From Proteobacteria bacterium DTSAM18 (lineage in GTDB: Bacteria > Myxococcota_A > UBA796 > GCA-2862545): DNA of 64,000 nucleotides. The DNA lies in contig JARACJ010000001.1 in NCBI GenBank assembly GCA_028767165.1, positions 310,001 through 374,000 on the forward strand, given 5' to 3'. The position numbers and the translations under genes were made by a program. Shown here piece after piece: positions 41,107-49,070 of the stretch (position 1 is the stretch's first letter; every line of letters begins with the position of its first letter). Below the pieces are notes generated by a model. It made no database searches and was not told the origin of the DNA. It saw only the letters and a list, made by a program, of their open reading frames with translations.

Positions 41107-42317
41107 GGCGTGGGCTGGAGCCTCTGGAAGTGGGGCTGGCGGAGGGTGTAGTCATAGCTGCCGACCCACCAGTCGTCGCCGATCCGGACAATTTCGTTGT
41201 GGAAGCCCACGGCGGTCTCCTCGCCGGCCAGGGTGACCTTGACCCACTCGGCGCCCTGCTTGTTGGCGAGCTTGAGGTTGTTGTACTGGCCGTCGAAGTA
41301 CAGCACCGCGATCTGGCCACCCATCTTCACGATCTCCGTGTCGGCGCCGGTGTACTCGCCCTGGTCGACGACCTCGGACAGGTACGTTCCGCCGGGGGCC
41401 GCGAACGCGTACATCAGGTGCTGGTTCTGCACGTCGTGGTAGGCGATGTGGGTGCCGTCCTCGTCCACCCGGACGGACGGCCACTGGCCCATGTCGACGC
41501 CCTCGTCGGTGAGGAAGAACTGCCGCCAATTGCCGGTGCCACCCTCGATCATCGACAGGCGCTGCTGGGCGGCATCGTAGAAGAACACCTGCTCGGCGCC
41601 GGTGGCGGCGAGGTGGACCCGGGCGAAGGTACCTACGGAGGCCTCGCGGGAGATGGGACTGCCCGAGGCGTCGATGCCCGTCCAGGGCTGGCCGCGCCAG
41701 GCCTCCTCGATGGTCCACTCCACCGTGGTGGCGCCGTCGTCGTCCGTGCCGAAGGCATCGAAGCGGGCGATGTGCAGCGTGCCCTCGCCGGCGTGGTGGT
41801 AGGCGATGACCGGTCGGCCGTCGGCGTCGAGCTGCATGTCGGCCCACTGGCCGGTGGGGGCGGAGGAGCTTCCGCCCTCGAGCTCGCCGGTGATCCAGGT
41901 CTTCGGGCCTGTGCCCCGGTAGGCCCAGCGCAGGTTGCCCCGGCCGCCGTCGAGGTAGGCGATCCACACGCCGCCGTCGGGGTCGACCTTCATGGTGGCG
42001 TGCTGGCCCCGGTCGCCGCTGTCGAGGCCGGAGGCGTCGTCGAAGAAGCCATCGACCTGCTCGTACATCCAGGCGACCTCGCCCGCGTCGTCCGGGGTGC
42101 CCACGGCGAACACGAGGCCGCCGTTGGTGGCGTCGTACATGGCCACCGCGAGACGCTCGCCGTCGGGGGCCAGGTCCATCGACATCCACCGACCGAGATC
42201 CTCGCCCACCTCGTCGGACTGGCTGCCCCGCAGGGCGTTCGGGAGTTCGACGGTGGGCTGGCAGCCGGCGAGGAGTGCGGAAAGGACCAGGTACAGTGGG
42301 CGTACCGAAGGGAACAT
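41103..42317 (-). CDS. Lipoprotein with repeated beta-propeller-like blades
   Basis: A 404-residue exported lipoprotein: ATG at 42317, then signal peptide MFPSVRPLYLVLSALLAGC with lipobox LAGC. The mature protein holds repeated blade-like units of the sort W-x-D-x-D-G-x-P/H-x-I-A-Y (for example MKVDPDGGVWIAYLDG, MQLDADGRPVIAYHHAG, VRVDEDGTHIAYHDV), suggesting a beta propeller. Ligand unknown. It starts the four-gene overlapping operon with the ComEC-like, DUF3006 and ComEA-like genes, so it may work with DNA at the cell surface (inference). Confidence 0.78.
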   Translation of the reverse strand: MFPSVRPLYLVLSALLAGCQPTVELPNALRGSQSDEVGEDLGRWMSMDLAPDGERLAVAMYDATNGGLVFAVGTPDDAGEVAWMYEQVDGFFDDASGLDSGDRGQHATMKVDPDGGVWIAYLDGGRGNLRWAYRGTGPKTWITGELEGGSSSAPTGQWADMQLDADGRPVIAYHHAGEGTLHIARFDAFGTDDDGATTVEWTIEEAWRGQPWTGIDASGSPISREASVGTFARVHLAATGAEQVFFYDAAQQRLSMIEGGTGNWRQFFLTDEGVDMGQWPSVRVDEDGTHIAYHDVQNQHLMYAFAAPGGTYLSEVVDQGEYTGADTEIVKMGGQIAVLYFDGQYNNLKLANKQGAEWVKVTLAGEETAVGFHNEIVRIGDDWWVGSYDYTLRQPHFQRLQPTP

Positions 42318-42417
42318 GGTGGCCTCTGGGCAGCGATGGGCGGCCAATGTGCCACTTTCGTCCTGGTCATGTCAACGAAGCGGCCAGGTCCGTGGGGTAT
42401 GGCCGTGAAGCAGTCGC

Positions 42418-42527
42418 AAAGGGGGTCCAAAGGGGGTCCCAAAGGGGGTCAGACCGCAAGCTGTTATACCTTTTCAAGGTATAACAGCTTGCGGTCTGAC
42501 CCCCATGTGTGTGCTGACCCCCATGTG
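42418..42527. repeat. GGGGTCAGACC palindromic element, 29-bp perfect stem
   Basis: A perfect 29-base inverted repeat (42444-42472 and 42476-42504) with a 3-base loop begins GGGGGTCAGACCGCAAGCTG. It is flanked by two more AAAGGGGGTC units on one side and a second CTGACCCCCATGTG on the other. Stem AT-richness in its centre contrasts with the genome. REP- or MITE-like elements of this GGGGTCAGACC type are widespread in bacteria; no transposase is nearby. Confidence 0.88.
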
Positions 42528-42587
42528 CTCATGCACGCTGCCCGCCATGCACGTGCCCGTGCCCCAGCCCACGGCCCAAGAACGACG

Positions 42588-42613
42588 AGACCCCGGCCAT
42601 GAGGCCGGGGTCT
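42588..42613 (-). terminator. Hairpin behind the polyketide synthase gene
   Basis: An 11-bp stem AGACCCCGGCC with GGCCGGGGTCT and a 4-base loop lies 59 bases after the synthase stop. On the minus strand the stem is followed by CGTCGTTCTTGGG, the same kind of tail seen at 5787. Confidence 0.72.
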
Positions 42614-42671
42614 GGCGACGGGCGGAGCAAGCCCCGCCCCTACCCGTGACGCGCGGACGGCGTCCGTGGCG

Positions 42672-45600
42672 TCACTTGGCGGCGGGCATCGCCTCGCGGA
42701 TGGCGGCGAGGGTCTGCGAGGCCGTCTCGGCGGTGAGCGCGAGCTGCTCGAAGCTGTGGGTGCTCGACAGGAAGAAGCGCAGGCGCGCCGCATCCTCGGC
42801 CACCGCCGGGTAGACGATGGGCTGCACGTTGATGCCCTGGTCCTGCAGCTTCTCGGACAGCACGAGCGCGTGGGCCGAGTTGCCGGTGATCAGCGGGATG
42901 ACGGCGGAGCCGCCGAGGGCCGGGCCGGTGTCCATGCCGCGCTTCTCGAGCTCGTCGTGGAAGAACATCGCGTTGGCCTGCAGCTTCTCCACGCGCTCGG
43001 GCTCCTGCAGCATCAGCTTCAGGGCCGACAGGGCGGCGACGCCGTTGGCTGCGGTGAGGCCCGCCGAGTACACGAAGCCGGGGGCGGTGTACTTGAGGTA
43101 CTGGATCAGGGCCTTCGAGCCGGCGATCCAGCCACCGCAGGACGCGACGGACTTGGACAGGGTGCCCATGAAGATGTCGACGTCGCCGTTCTGGATGCCG
43201 AAGTGCTCTGCCACGCCACGGCCGGTCTTGCCGACGATGCCGAAGCTGTGGGCCTCGTCGACCATCAGCAGGCAGTCGTGCTGCTTCTTCAGGCGGATGT
43301 ACTCGGGCAGCTGACAGATGTCGCCGTCCATGGAGTACACGCCCTCGACCACGATGAGACAGCGGCGGTAGTGGGGCCGCAGGGCCTTGAGCTGCTCCTC
43401 GAGGTGGGTGGGATCCTCGTGGCGGAAGCCGCGACGCTGGGCGCCGGACAGCTTGATGCCCTGCAGGATGGAGTCGTGGATGTACTCGTCGTGCAGGATG
43501 AGGTCGTCGGGACCCATCAGGTGGCCGACCGTCGTGACGTTGGTGGCGTGGCCGGCGGTGAAGAGCAGGGCATCCTCGCAGCCCTGGGCCTCGGCGAGCA
43601 TCTTCTCGAGCTCCCCGTGGAAGGGACGCTCACCGGATGCCACGCGGCTGGCGGACACGGAGGTGCCGTAGCGCTCGACGGCCTCCTTGACGTCCTTCAG
43701 GACGCGGGGGTCGCCGGACAGGCCGAGGTAGTTGTAGGAGCTGAAGTTGATCAGCTCGCGGCCATCGACGGACGTGGTGTCGCGGGCGGTGCCCTCGTGC
43801 ACGGCGAAGTAGGGGTTGCGCAGGCCCATGGCCTTCACGCCCTCGAGGCGGTCGGCCATGGCCGTGACCTCGGGCCACTTCGACACGTCGGAGCTCGTGC
43901 CCGGACGGGTGACCTTGCGCAGCTCGGCGACCACGTCCTCGGCGACCATCACCAGCGCACCGGTGGCGTCGCGGACGACCACGGTGGCGGAGAAGCGGTC
44001 TTCGGAGGCCTCGCCGAAGTGGACGGCGGTGTCGTAGCTGCGGCCGGCGACCAGGGGCGCGAACATGCGCACGCGGCCGAGGCTCACCGGGGTGCCGGCG
44101 CGCTCGTAGCGGGTCCAGGCCACGTGGGCGGCGAGCTGGAACGCGCTGTCGAGGGCGAGGGGATCCACGCTGAAGCGGGAGCGACTGGTGGCCGGGGTCC
44201 ACTTCGCGGGGTGGCCGCCGACGATGGTGCCGGTGGCGAAGTCCTCGCCGACGGCCTCGATGGCGGTCAGGCCCTGCAGCAGGGGGCCGTGGAAGGTGAT
44301 GTCGTCGTAGAACTCCCGCAGGGACAGGCTCGGGGCCTTGCCGCCGGTGGGGCGGGCGGGGATGCCGGAGGAATCCTGCACGGGCACGACGGTGGCGGTG
44401 TAGGCCAGGGCCTGCTCCTCACCGAGGTGGATGGCTGCCTTGTCGCCGGACACCTTGACGGTGATCAGCGTGGGCTCACGCACGGCGATGCCCTTGAACA
44501 GCTTGACGTCACGCACCTCGAAGGGGGCAGGCAGATCTGCGGCCCAGGCCATCAGATCCGTGGCGCCGGCCAGGGGCAGCACCGGGGTGCCGTCGATGGC
44601 GTGGTCGAGCAGGTAGGGGTCGGTCTCGGTGGACACCATGAAGGAGGTGACCGCCTCGCGGGTGGTGTGGGGGACCCGGCGACCCTGGGCGAGGGGACCG
44701 CCCTTGCCGGAGGTGGCGGCCAGGAGGGCGTCGAGGCCCACCTGCATGCCGACGAAGTCCACGCCTTCCTTGCGCATGGCGGCGCGGACGGGGGCGGGGA
44801 TGGTGTCGACCATGGCGGTGCCGGCCCAGGGGCCGTACTCCGCGACCGCGCCGTGGACGCCCTCGGGCACCACGCGGCTCAGGGCGCTGAGCAGGTTGTT
44901 GGCGGCGCCGTAGTGGGCCTGGTGGCGGTTGCCGAAGCGACCGGCCCAGGAGCCGATGCCGACGATGGCCTGCAGGGTGCCGCGGGTGGCCTCGATGAGG
45001 TTCAGCCAGCCGTCGACCTTGATGGACCGGGCCTTGTGGCCGAGCTGCGCATCGACCTTGCCGAGGGGGCCGTCGGCGAGGATGCCGGCGCCGTGGAAGA
45101 CATGGGTGATGCCCTTGCCCTTCAGGCCCTCGGTGAGCGCGGCGGAGTCGGTGACGTCGGCGAGCACCACGTGCACGTTCTGCAGGCCGTCGAGGATGGC
45201 CTTCTCGTCGCCCGTGGGCTGCTTGCGGCCGATGACGTACACGCCGGCGACCTTGCCGGCGAGGCGCTCGGCCAGCTTCAGGCCGATGCCGCGGGTGCCG
45301 CCGGAGATGGCGACCACGGCGGTCTCGGGCAGCGCGGTGACGGACTCGTCCGACACGGCACGCAGGGCGCGCACGTGGCGCAGGCCCATGACGTAGCGGA
45401 CGTCGACGGTGCGGTCGGCGGCGGTGAGCTCGTCGACCACCACACCGGCGGCCTCGGCGAGGGAGCCGGCGCGGATGTGCTTGACCATGGCGTCGGGCCA
45501 CTCGCGGGACACACCGCGGAGGGCGCCGGCGACACCGGCGGCCCACACATCGGAGGCCTTGGACAGCGCCACCACGTGGGGGGCGGCGTCGCGGGCGGCC

Positions 45601-48600
45601 TGGGCGTCGAGCAGGGCGAGGAGCTCGCCGGCCTGGTCGGGCCACTGGCCGGCCTCGGGGGCCGCGGCGGCACCGAAGGGACCCACCCACACGATCACGT
45701 CGGCGGGCTCGGTGGTGGAGGTGGCGGCGCGGGCATCGAGGCCCTGCTCCTGCAGGGACGCGACGACGGCGGCCACATCCTCGGCGTGGCCACCGTGGAC
45801 GACCACGTTGTCGGCCGGGATCTCGCGACCGGGCAGCTCCGCCAGGGGCGTGGGGCTCCAGACGGGGGCGTAGGCGGTCAGGGGCTGGTCGTCGGCGTCG
45901 TCGGAGGCGGCCTCACCGGAGGTGGAGGCGCCGCCGGCCACGAAGTCGACGATGGTCTGCACGGTGGGGCTGTTGATGAACAGCTCCTGGGGGATGCCAC
46001 CCATGCCGGGGAAGGCCTCGGCGAGTCCGGTGGACAGGTCGCCGACCATGAGGGAGTCGAAGCCGAGATCCTCCATCAGGCGGGTCTGGGGCTTCAGCGC
46101 GGCCTCGGGGTAGGCGGAGACCTTGGCGATGACCTTGAGCACCTGGCCCATGGTGTCGTCGGCGGGGGCGGCGGCCACGGGGGCGGCTGCCTCCTCCTTG
46201 GCCACGGCGGGCATCTCGATCACCTGGGGGCGGGGGCGGTGCTTCACGCCGCTGATCTTGACCGGACGGGTGCGCTTGTCCTTGATGGCCCAGTACTCCT
46301 CGCGGGGGAGCACGGTGGGGGGCACGGAGGCGGGCTTGGTGCCCTGCAGCAGGGGCATCAGGTCGAGCTCGACGCCGGCGATCCACAGCTGGCCCAGGGT
46401 GGCGAGCAGGCTGGTGACGCCCTCGTCGTCCTCGCGGGAGGCGAGGGTGAACACGCCCTTGGAGGCCACGTCGAGGCTGGGCAGGGTGCCGCGGGCGAAG
46501 CTGGCAAGGGGACCACCGGCGCCCACCTGCAGGAACAGGTCGGCGCCACGCTCGGTGGCGACCTTCAGGGCGTCGGTGAACAGCACCGGGCTGACGGCGT
46601 GGCGGCCGAACACGGCCTTCGCGTCGTCGGCATCGGCGTAGGGGGCGCTGGAGATGGCGGATGCCACGGCCACCTTCGGATCGGCGAAGTCGATGTCGGC
46701 CAGCAGGTCGCTGACGTCCATGTCGCCGAGCACGGGGCTGTGGAAGCCGTGGGAGACCACGAGCCGGGTGGCCTTGATCTCGCGGGCCTCGGCTGCGGCG
46801 ACCACCTGCTCGATGGCCTCGGTGGCGCCGGAGACCACGAACTGGCGGGGGTGGTTGACGTTGGCGATGATCGCGCCGTCGACCAGCAGGCTCTCGACGA
46901 CGGAGCGCTCGGCCATGACGGCGCACATGGCTCCGTGGTCGCCGGGCAGTTCGGCCATCTTCTGGCCACGGCGGCCGACGAAGGTGGCGGCCTGGGCGGC
47001 GGGCAGCACGCCGGCGACGGCGGCGGCGGTGAACTCACCGAGGGAGTGCCCGAGCACGACCTCGGGGGTGACGCCCACCTGGCCGAGCAGACGGGCGAGG
47101 GCCACGCCGCAGGCCAGCAGCACGGGCTGGCAGTTCTCGGTGGCGGTGAGCTCGGCCATGGCCGCCTCGTCGTCCACGGGAACCTGACGCAGCTCGGGGT
47201 ACAGCAGGTGGGTGAGCGGCACGGGCAGCAGATCGCCCAGCTGGCCCTCGAGCTCGTTCAGGGTGTCGCGGACGACGGGGAAGCGCTCGACGAGCTGACG
47301 CATCATGCCGATGCGCTGGCTGCCCTGACCGGGGAACAGGAAGGCGAGCTTCGGGGTGCCCTCGTGGCCGCCCATCTGGACGCCCTCGGGATGCCCGCCC
47401 TGCTCGAGGGTGCGGAGCTGCTCGCGCAGCTGCTGCAGGCTGCCGGCCACGACGGCGGCGCGGAAGTCCTGCGGGCGACGGTGGGCCCAGGCGCGGGCGA
47501 CGTTGCGCAGGGAGATGGTGGCGTCGACGTCGAGGGTGTCGGCGATCTGGCCGGCCAGGTCACGCAGCTTCGCCTCGTCCGGGGCGGACAGCAGGATGAG
47601 CTCGTGCTGCTCCGGCTGGGCCTCGATCTCCGGACCGGCGCCGAGGACGGCGTGGCCGTTGGTGCCACCGAAGCCGAAGGAGGACACGCCGGCGAGGCGC
47701 TTGGGGTCCGTCCAGGGGGTGGGCTCGGTGGGGATGACGTACTTGCGCTCCTCGAGCTGCAGGTCGGCCTTGCCGCTCTCGAAGCCGGCCAGGGGCGGGA
47801 TGGTCTTGTGGTAGATGGACAGGGCCGTCTTCACGAGACCGGCCATGCCGGCGGCCGACATGGTGTGGCCCACGTTGGCCTTGGAGGAGCCCAGTGCGAG
47901 CTGGGTCTTGGGCTGGCCGAGGGCGTCGTACAGCGCCGAGACCTCGGTGACGTCACCCACGAGGGTGCCGGTGCCGTGGGCCTCGATGTGGGTGGCCTCG
48001 GTGGAGTCCTGGCCGGCGTCCTTCCAGGCCTGGCGGATGACCTCGGACTGACCGGAGGCGAGGGGGGCCATGGGGCCGTCGCCGCGGCCGTCGTTGTTGA
48101 CCGCGATGCCGTGGAGCACGGCGTAGATGCGGTCGCCGTCGCGCTGGGCGTCCTCGAGGCGCTTGAGCATCACCAGGCCCACGCCGTCGCCCTGCACGAA
48201 GCCGTCCGCGCGCTCGTCGAAGGGCAGGCAGCGGCCCTGCTTGGACATGGCGCCGATGCGGGTGAAGGCGACGTAGTGATCGGGGGTGAGCTGGATGTAG
48301 GCACCGCCGGCGAGGGCGGCGTCGACCTGGCCGGTGCGCAGCTGGATGACGGCGTTCTGGATGGCGACCATCGCCGAGGAGCAGGCGGCATCGGTGGTGT
48401 AGGCCGGGCCGTGCAGGTTGAACTCCTGGGCGACGGCGGCGGCGATCATGTTGCCGAGGGCACCGGGGGAGCTGAACGGGCGGGTGGGGACGACGTTCTC
48501 GACCGCCTCGGCGATCGCGGTGGGATCCTCGGGCGCGACGCCGAGGGCGCCGGTGGACATGAGCAGCGCCATGGTGCGGGACTGCATCAGCGCGCGGTAT

Positions 48601-48974
48601 TCGCCATCGGTGACGCCCATGAAGACGCCGGTCTTGTGGGGCATCTGATCAGGCGCGTAGCCGGCGTCCTCCATGGCCTCGAACGCGGTCTCGAGGGCGA
48701 AGCGCTGCTGGGGATCCATGACCTCGACCCGGCGGGGCGGAATGCCGAAGGCCAGGGCGGGGAAGGTCTTCACGTCCTTCATGAAGGCGCCGTTGGGGGA
48801 CTGGGTGCGGTCCATGTCCCGGGCGGTCTTGCTCATGAAGGCTTCGTGGTCCCAGCGGTCCGCGGGGACGGGGCCGAAGGCATCCCGGCCCTGACGGATC
48901 AGGTCCCAGTAGCGTTGAAGGTTGGGGGCGTCGGCGAACCGACATGCCATGCCGACGATCGCGATGGCGCTCAT
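42672..48974 (-). CDS. Type I polyketide synthase fused to alpha-oxoamine synthase (KS-AT-ACP-KR-DH-AOS)
   Basis: A 2100-residue megasynthase. KS (1-450): C198 in DAACSS, H333 in EAHGTGT, H370 in SKANVGH. AT (540-850): FPGQGSQ, S644 in GHSLGE, H745. ACP (940-1010): phosphopantetheine site S974 in GFDSLM. KR (1220-1440): GGTRGIG, S1342, Y1355. DH (1450-1690): H1458 in DHAIDGTPVLP, D1609 in LDSAF. Pyridoxal-phosphate AOS (1715-2100): D1906/H1909 in DEAHSFG, K1941 in GTLSKS. There is no thioesterase, enoyl reductase or methyltransferase. ACP before KR and DH is PUFA-synthase-like. Predicted: extend an activated fatty acyl chain, then release it by decarboxylative condensation with an amino acid. 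The fatty acyl-AMP ligase gene lies 97 bases upstream. Confidence 0.93.
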   Translation of the reverse strand: MSAIAIVGMACRFADAPNLQRYWDLIRQGRDAFGPVPADRWDHEAFMSKTARDMDRTQSPNGAFMKDVKTFPALAFGIPPRRVEVMDPQQRFALETAFEAMEDAGYAPDQMPHKTGVFMGVTDGEYRALMQSRTMALLMSTGALGVAPEDPTAIAEAVENVVPTRPFSSPGALGNMIAAAVAQEFNLHGPAYTTDAACSSAMVAIQNAVIQLRTGQVDAALAGGAYIQLTPDHYVAFTRIGAMSKQGRCLPFDERADGFVQGDGVGLVMLKRLEDAQRDGDRIYAVLHGIAVNNDGRGDGPMAPLASGQSEVIRQAWKDAGQDSTEATHIEAHGTGTLVGDVTEVSALYDALGQPKTQLALGSSKANVGHTMSAAGMAGLVKTALSIYHKTIPPLAGFESGKADLQLEERKYVIPTEPTPWTDPKRLAGVSSFGFGGTNGHAVLGAGPEIEAQPEQHELILLSAPDEAKLRDLAGQIADTLDVDATISLRNVARAWAHRRPQDFRAAVVAGSLQQLREQLRTLEQGGHPEGVQMGGHEGTPKLAFLFPGQGSQRIGMMRQLVERFPVVRDTLNELEGQLGDLLPVPLTHLLYPELRQVPVDDEAAMAELTATENCQPVLLACGVALARLLGQVGVTPEVVLGHSLGEFTAAAVAGVLPAAQAATFVGRRGQKMAELPGDHGAMCAVMAERSVVESLLVDGAIIANVNHPRQFVVSGATEAIEQVVAAAEAREIKATRLVVSHGFHSPVLGDMDVSDLLADIDFADPKVAVASAISSAPYADADDAKAVFGRHAVSPVLFTDALKVATERGADLFLQVGAGGPLASFARGTLPSLDVASKGVFTLASREDDEGVTSLLATLGQLWIAGVELDLMPLLQGTKPASVPPTVLPREEYWAIKDKRTRPVKISGVKHRPRPQVIEMPAVAKEEAAAPVAAAPADDTMGQVLKVIAKVSAYPEAALKPQTRLMEDLGFDSLMVGDLSTGLAEAFPGMGGIPQELFINSPTVQTIVDFVAGGASTSGEAASDDADDQPLTAYAPVWSPTPLAELPGREIPADNVVVHGGHAEDVAAVVASLQEQGLDARAATSTTEPADVIVWVGPFGAAAAPEAGQWPDQAGELLALLDAQAARDAAPHVVALSKASDVWAAGVAGALRGVSREWPDAMVKHIRAGSLAEAAGVVVDELTAADRTVDVRYVMGLRHVRALRAVSDESVTALPETAVVAISGGTRGIGLKLAERLAGKVAGVYVIGRKQPTGDEKAILDGLQNVHVVLADVTDSAALTEGLKGKGITHVFHGAGILADGPLGKVDAQLGHKARSIKVDGWLNLIEATRGTLQAIVGIGSWAGRFGNRHQAHYGAANNLLSALSRVVPEGVHGAVAEYGPWAGTAMVDTIPAPVRAAMRKEGVDFVGMQVGLDALLAATSGKGGPLAQGRRVPHTTREAVTSFMVSTETDPYLLDHAIDGTPVLPLAGATDLMAWAADLPAPFEVRDVKLFKGIAVREPTLITVKVSGDKAAIHLGEEQALAYTATVVPVQDSSGIPARPTGGKAPSLSLREFYDDITFHGPLLQGLTAIEAVGEDFATGTIVGGHPAKWTPATSRSRFSVDPLALDSAFQLAAHVAWTRYERAGTPVSLGRVRMFAPLVAGRSYDTAVHFGEASEDRFSATVVVRDATGALVMVAEDVVAELRKVTRPGTSSDVSKWPEVTAMADRLEGVKAMGLRNPYFAVHEGTARDTTSVDGRELINFSSYNYLGLSGDPRVLKDVKEAVERYGTSVSASRVASGERPFHGELEKMLAEAQGCEDALLFTAGHATNVTTVGHLMGPDDLILHDEYIHDSILQGIKLSGAQRRGFRHEDPTHLEEQLKALRPHYRRCLIVVEGVYSMDGDICQLPEYIRLKKQHDCLLMVDEAHSFGIVGKTGRGVAEHFGIQNGDVDIFMGTLSKSVASCGGWIAGSKALIQYLKYTAPGFVYSAGLTAANGVAALSALKLMLQEPERVEKLQANAMFFHDELEKRGMDTGPALGGSAVIPLITGNSAHALVLSEKLQDQGINVQPIVYPAVAEDAARLRFFLSSTHSFEQLALTAETASQTLAAIREAMPAAK

Positions 48975-49070
48975 CGATGCCTCTCGTGGGAAGGAGGAGG
49001 AGGTGTCCGAGATGGACGAAGGGCGGCCGCGGGGAGGAGCGGCCGCCGGGGGTCGGGCAGGTGGCCCGAC

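Noticed and set aside
42444-42504. The long hairpin as the terminator of the lipoprotein operon
   Set aside because: It lies upstream of that operon's start, and its perfect 29-bp stem with repeated GGGGTC flanks fits a repeat element better.
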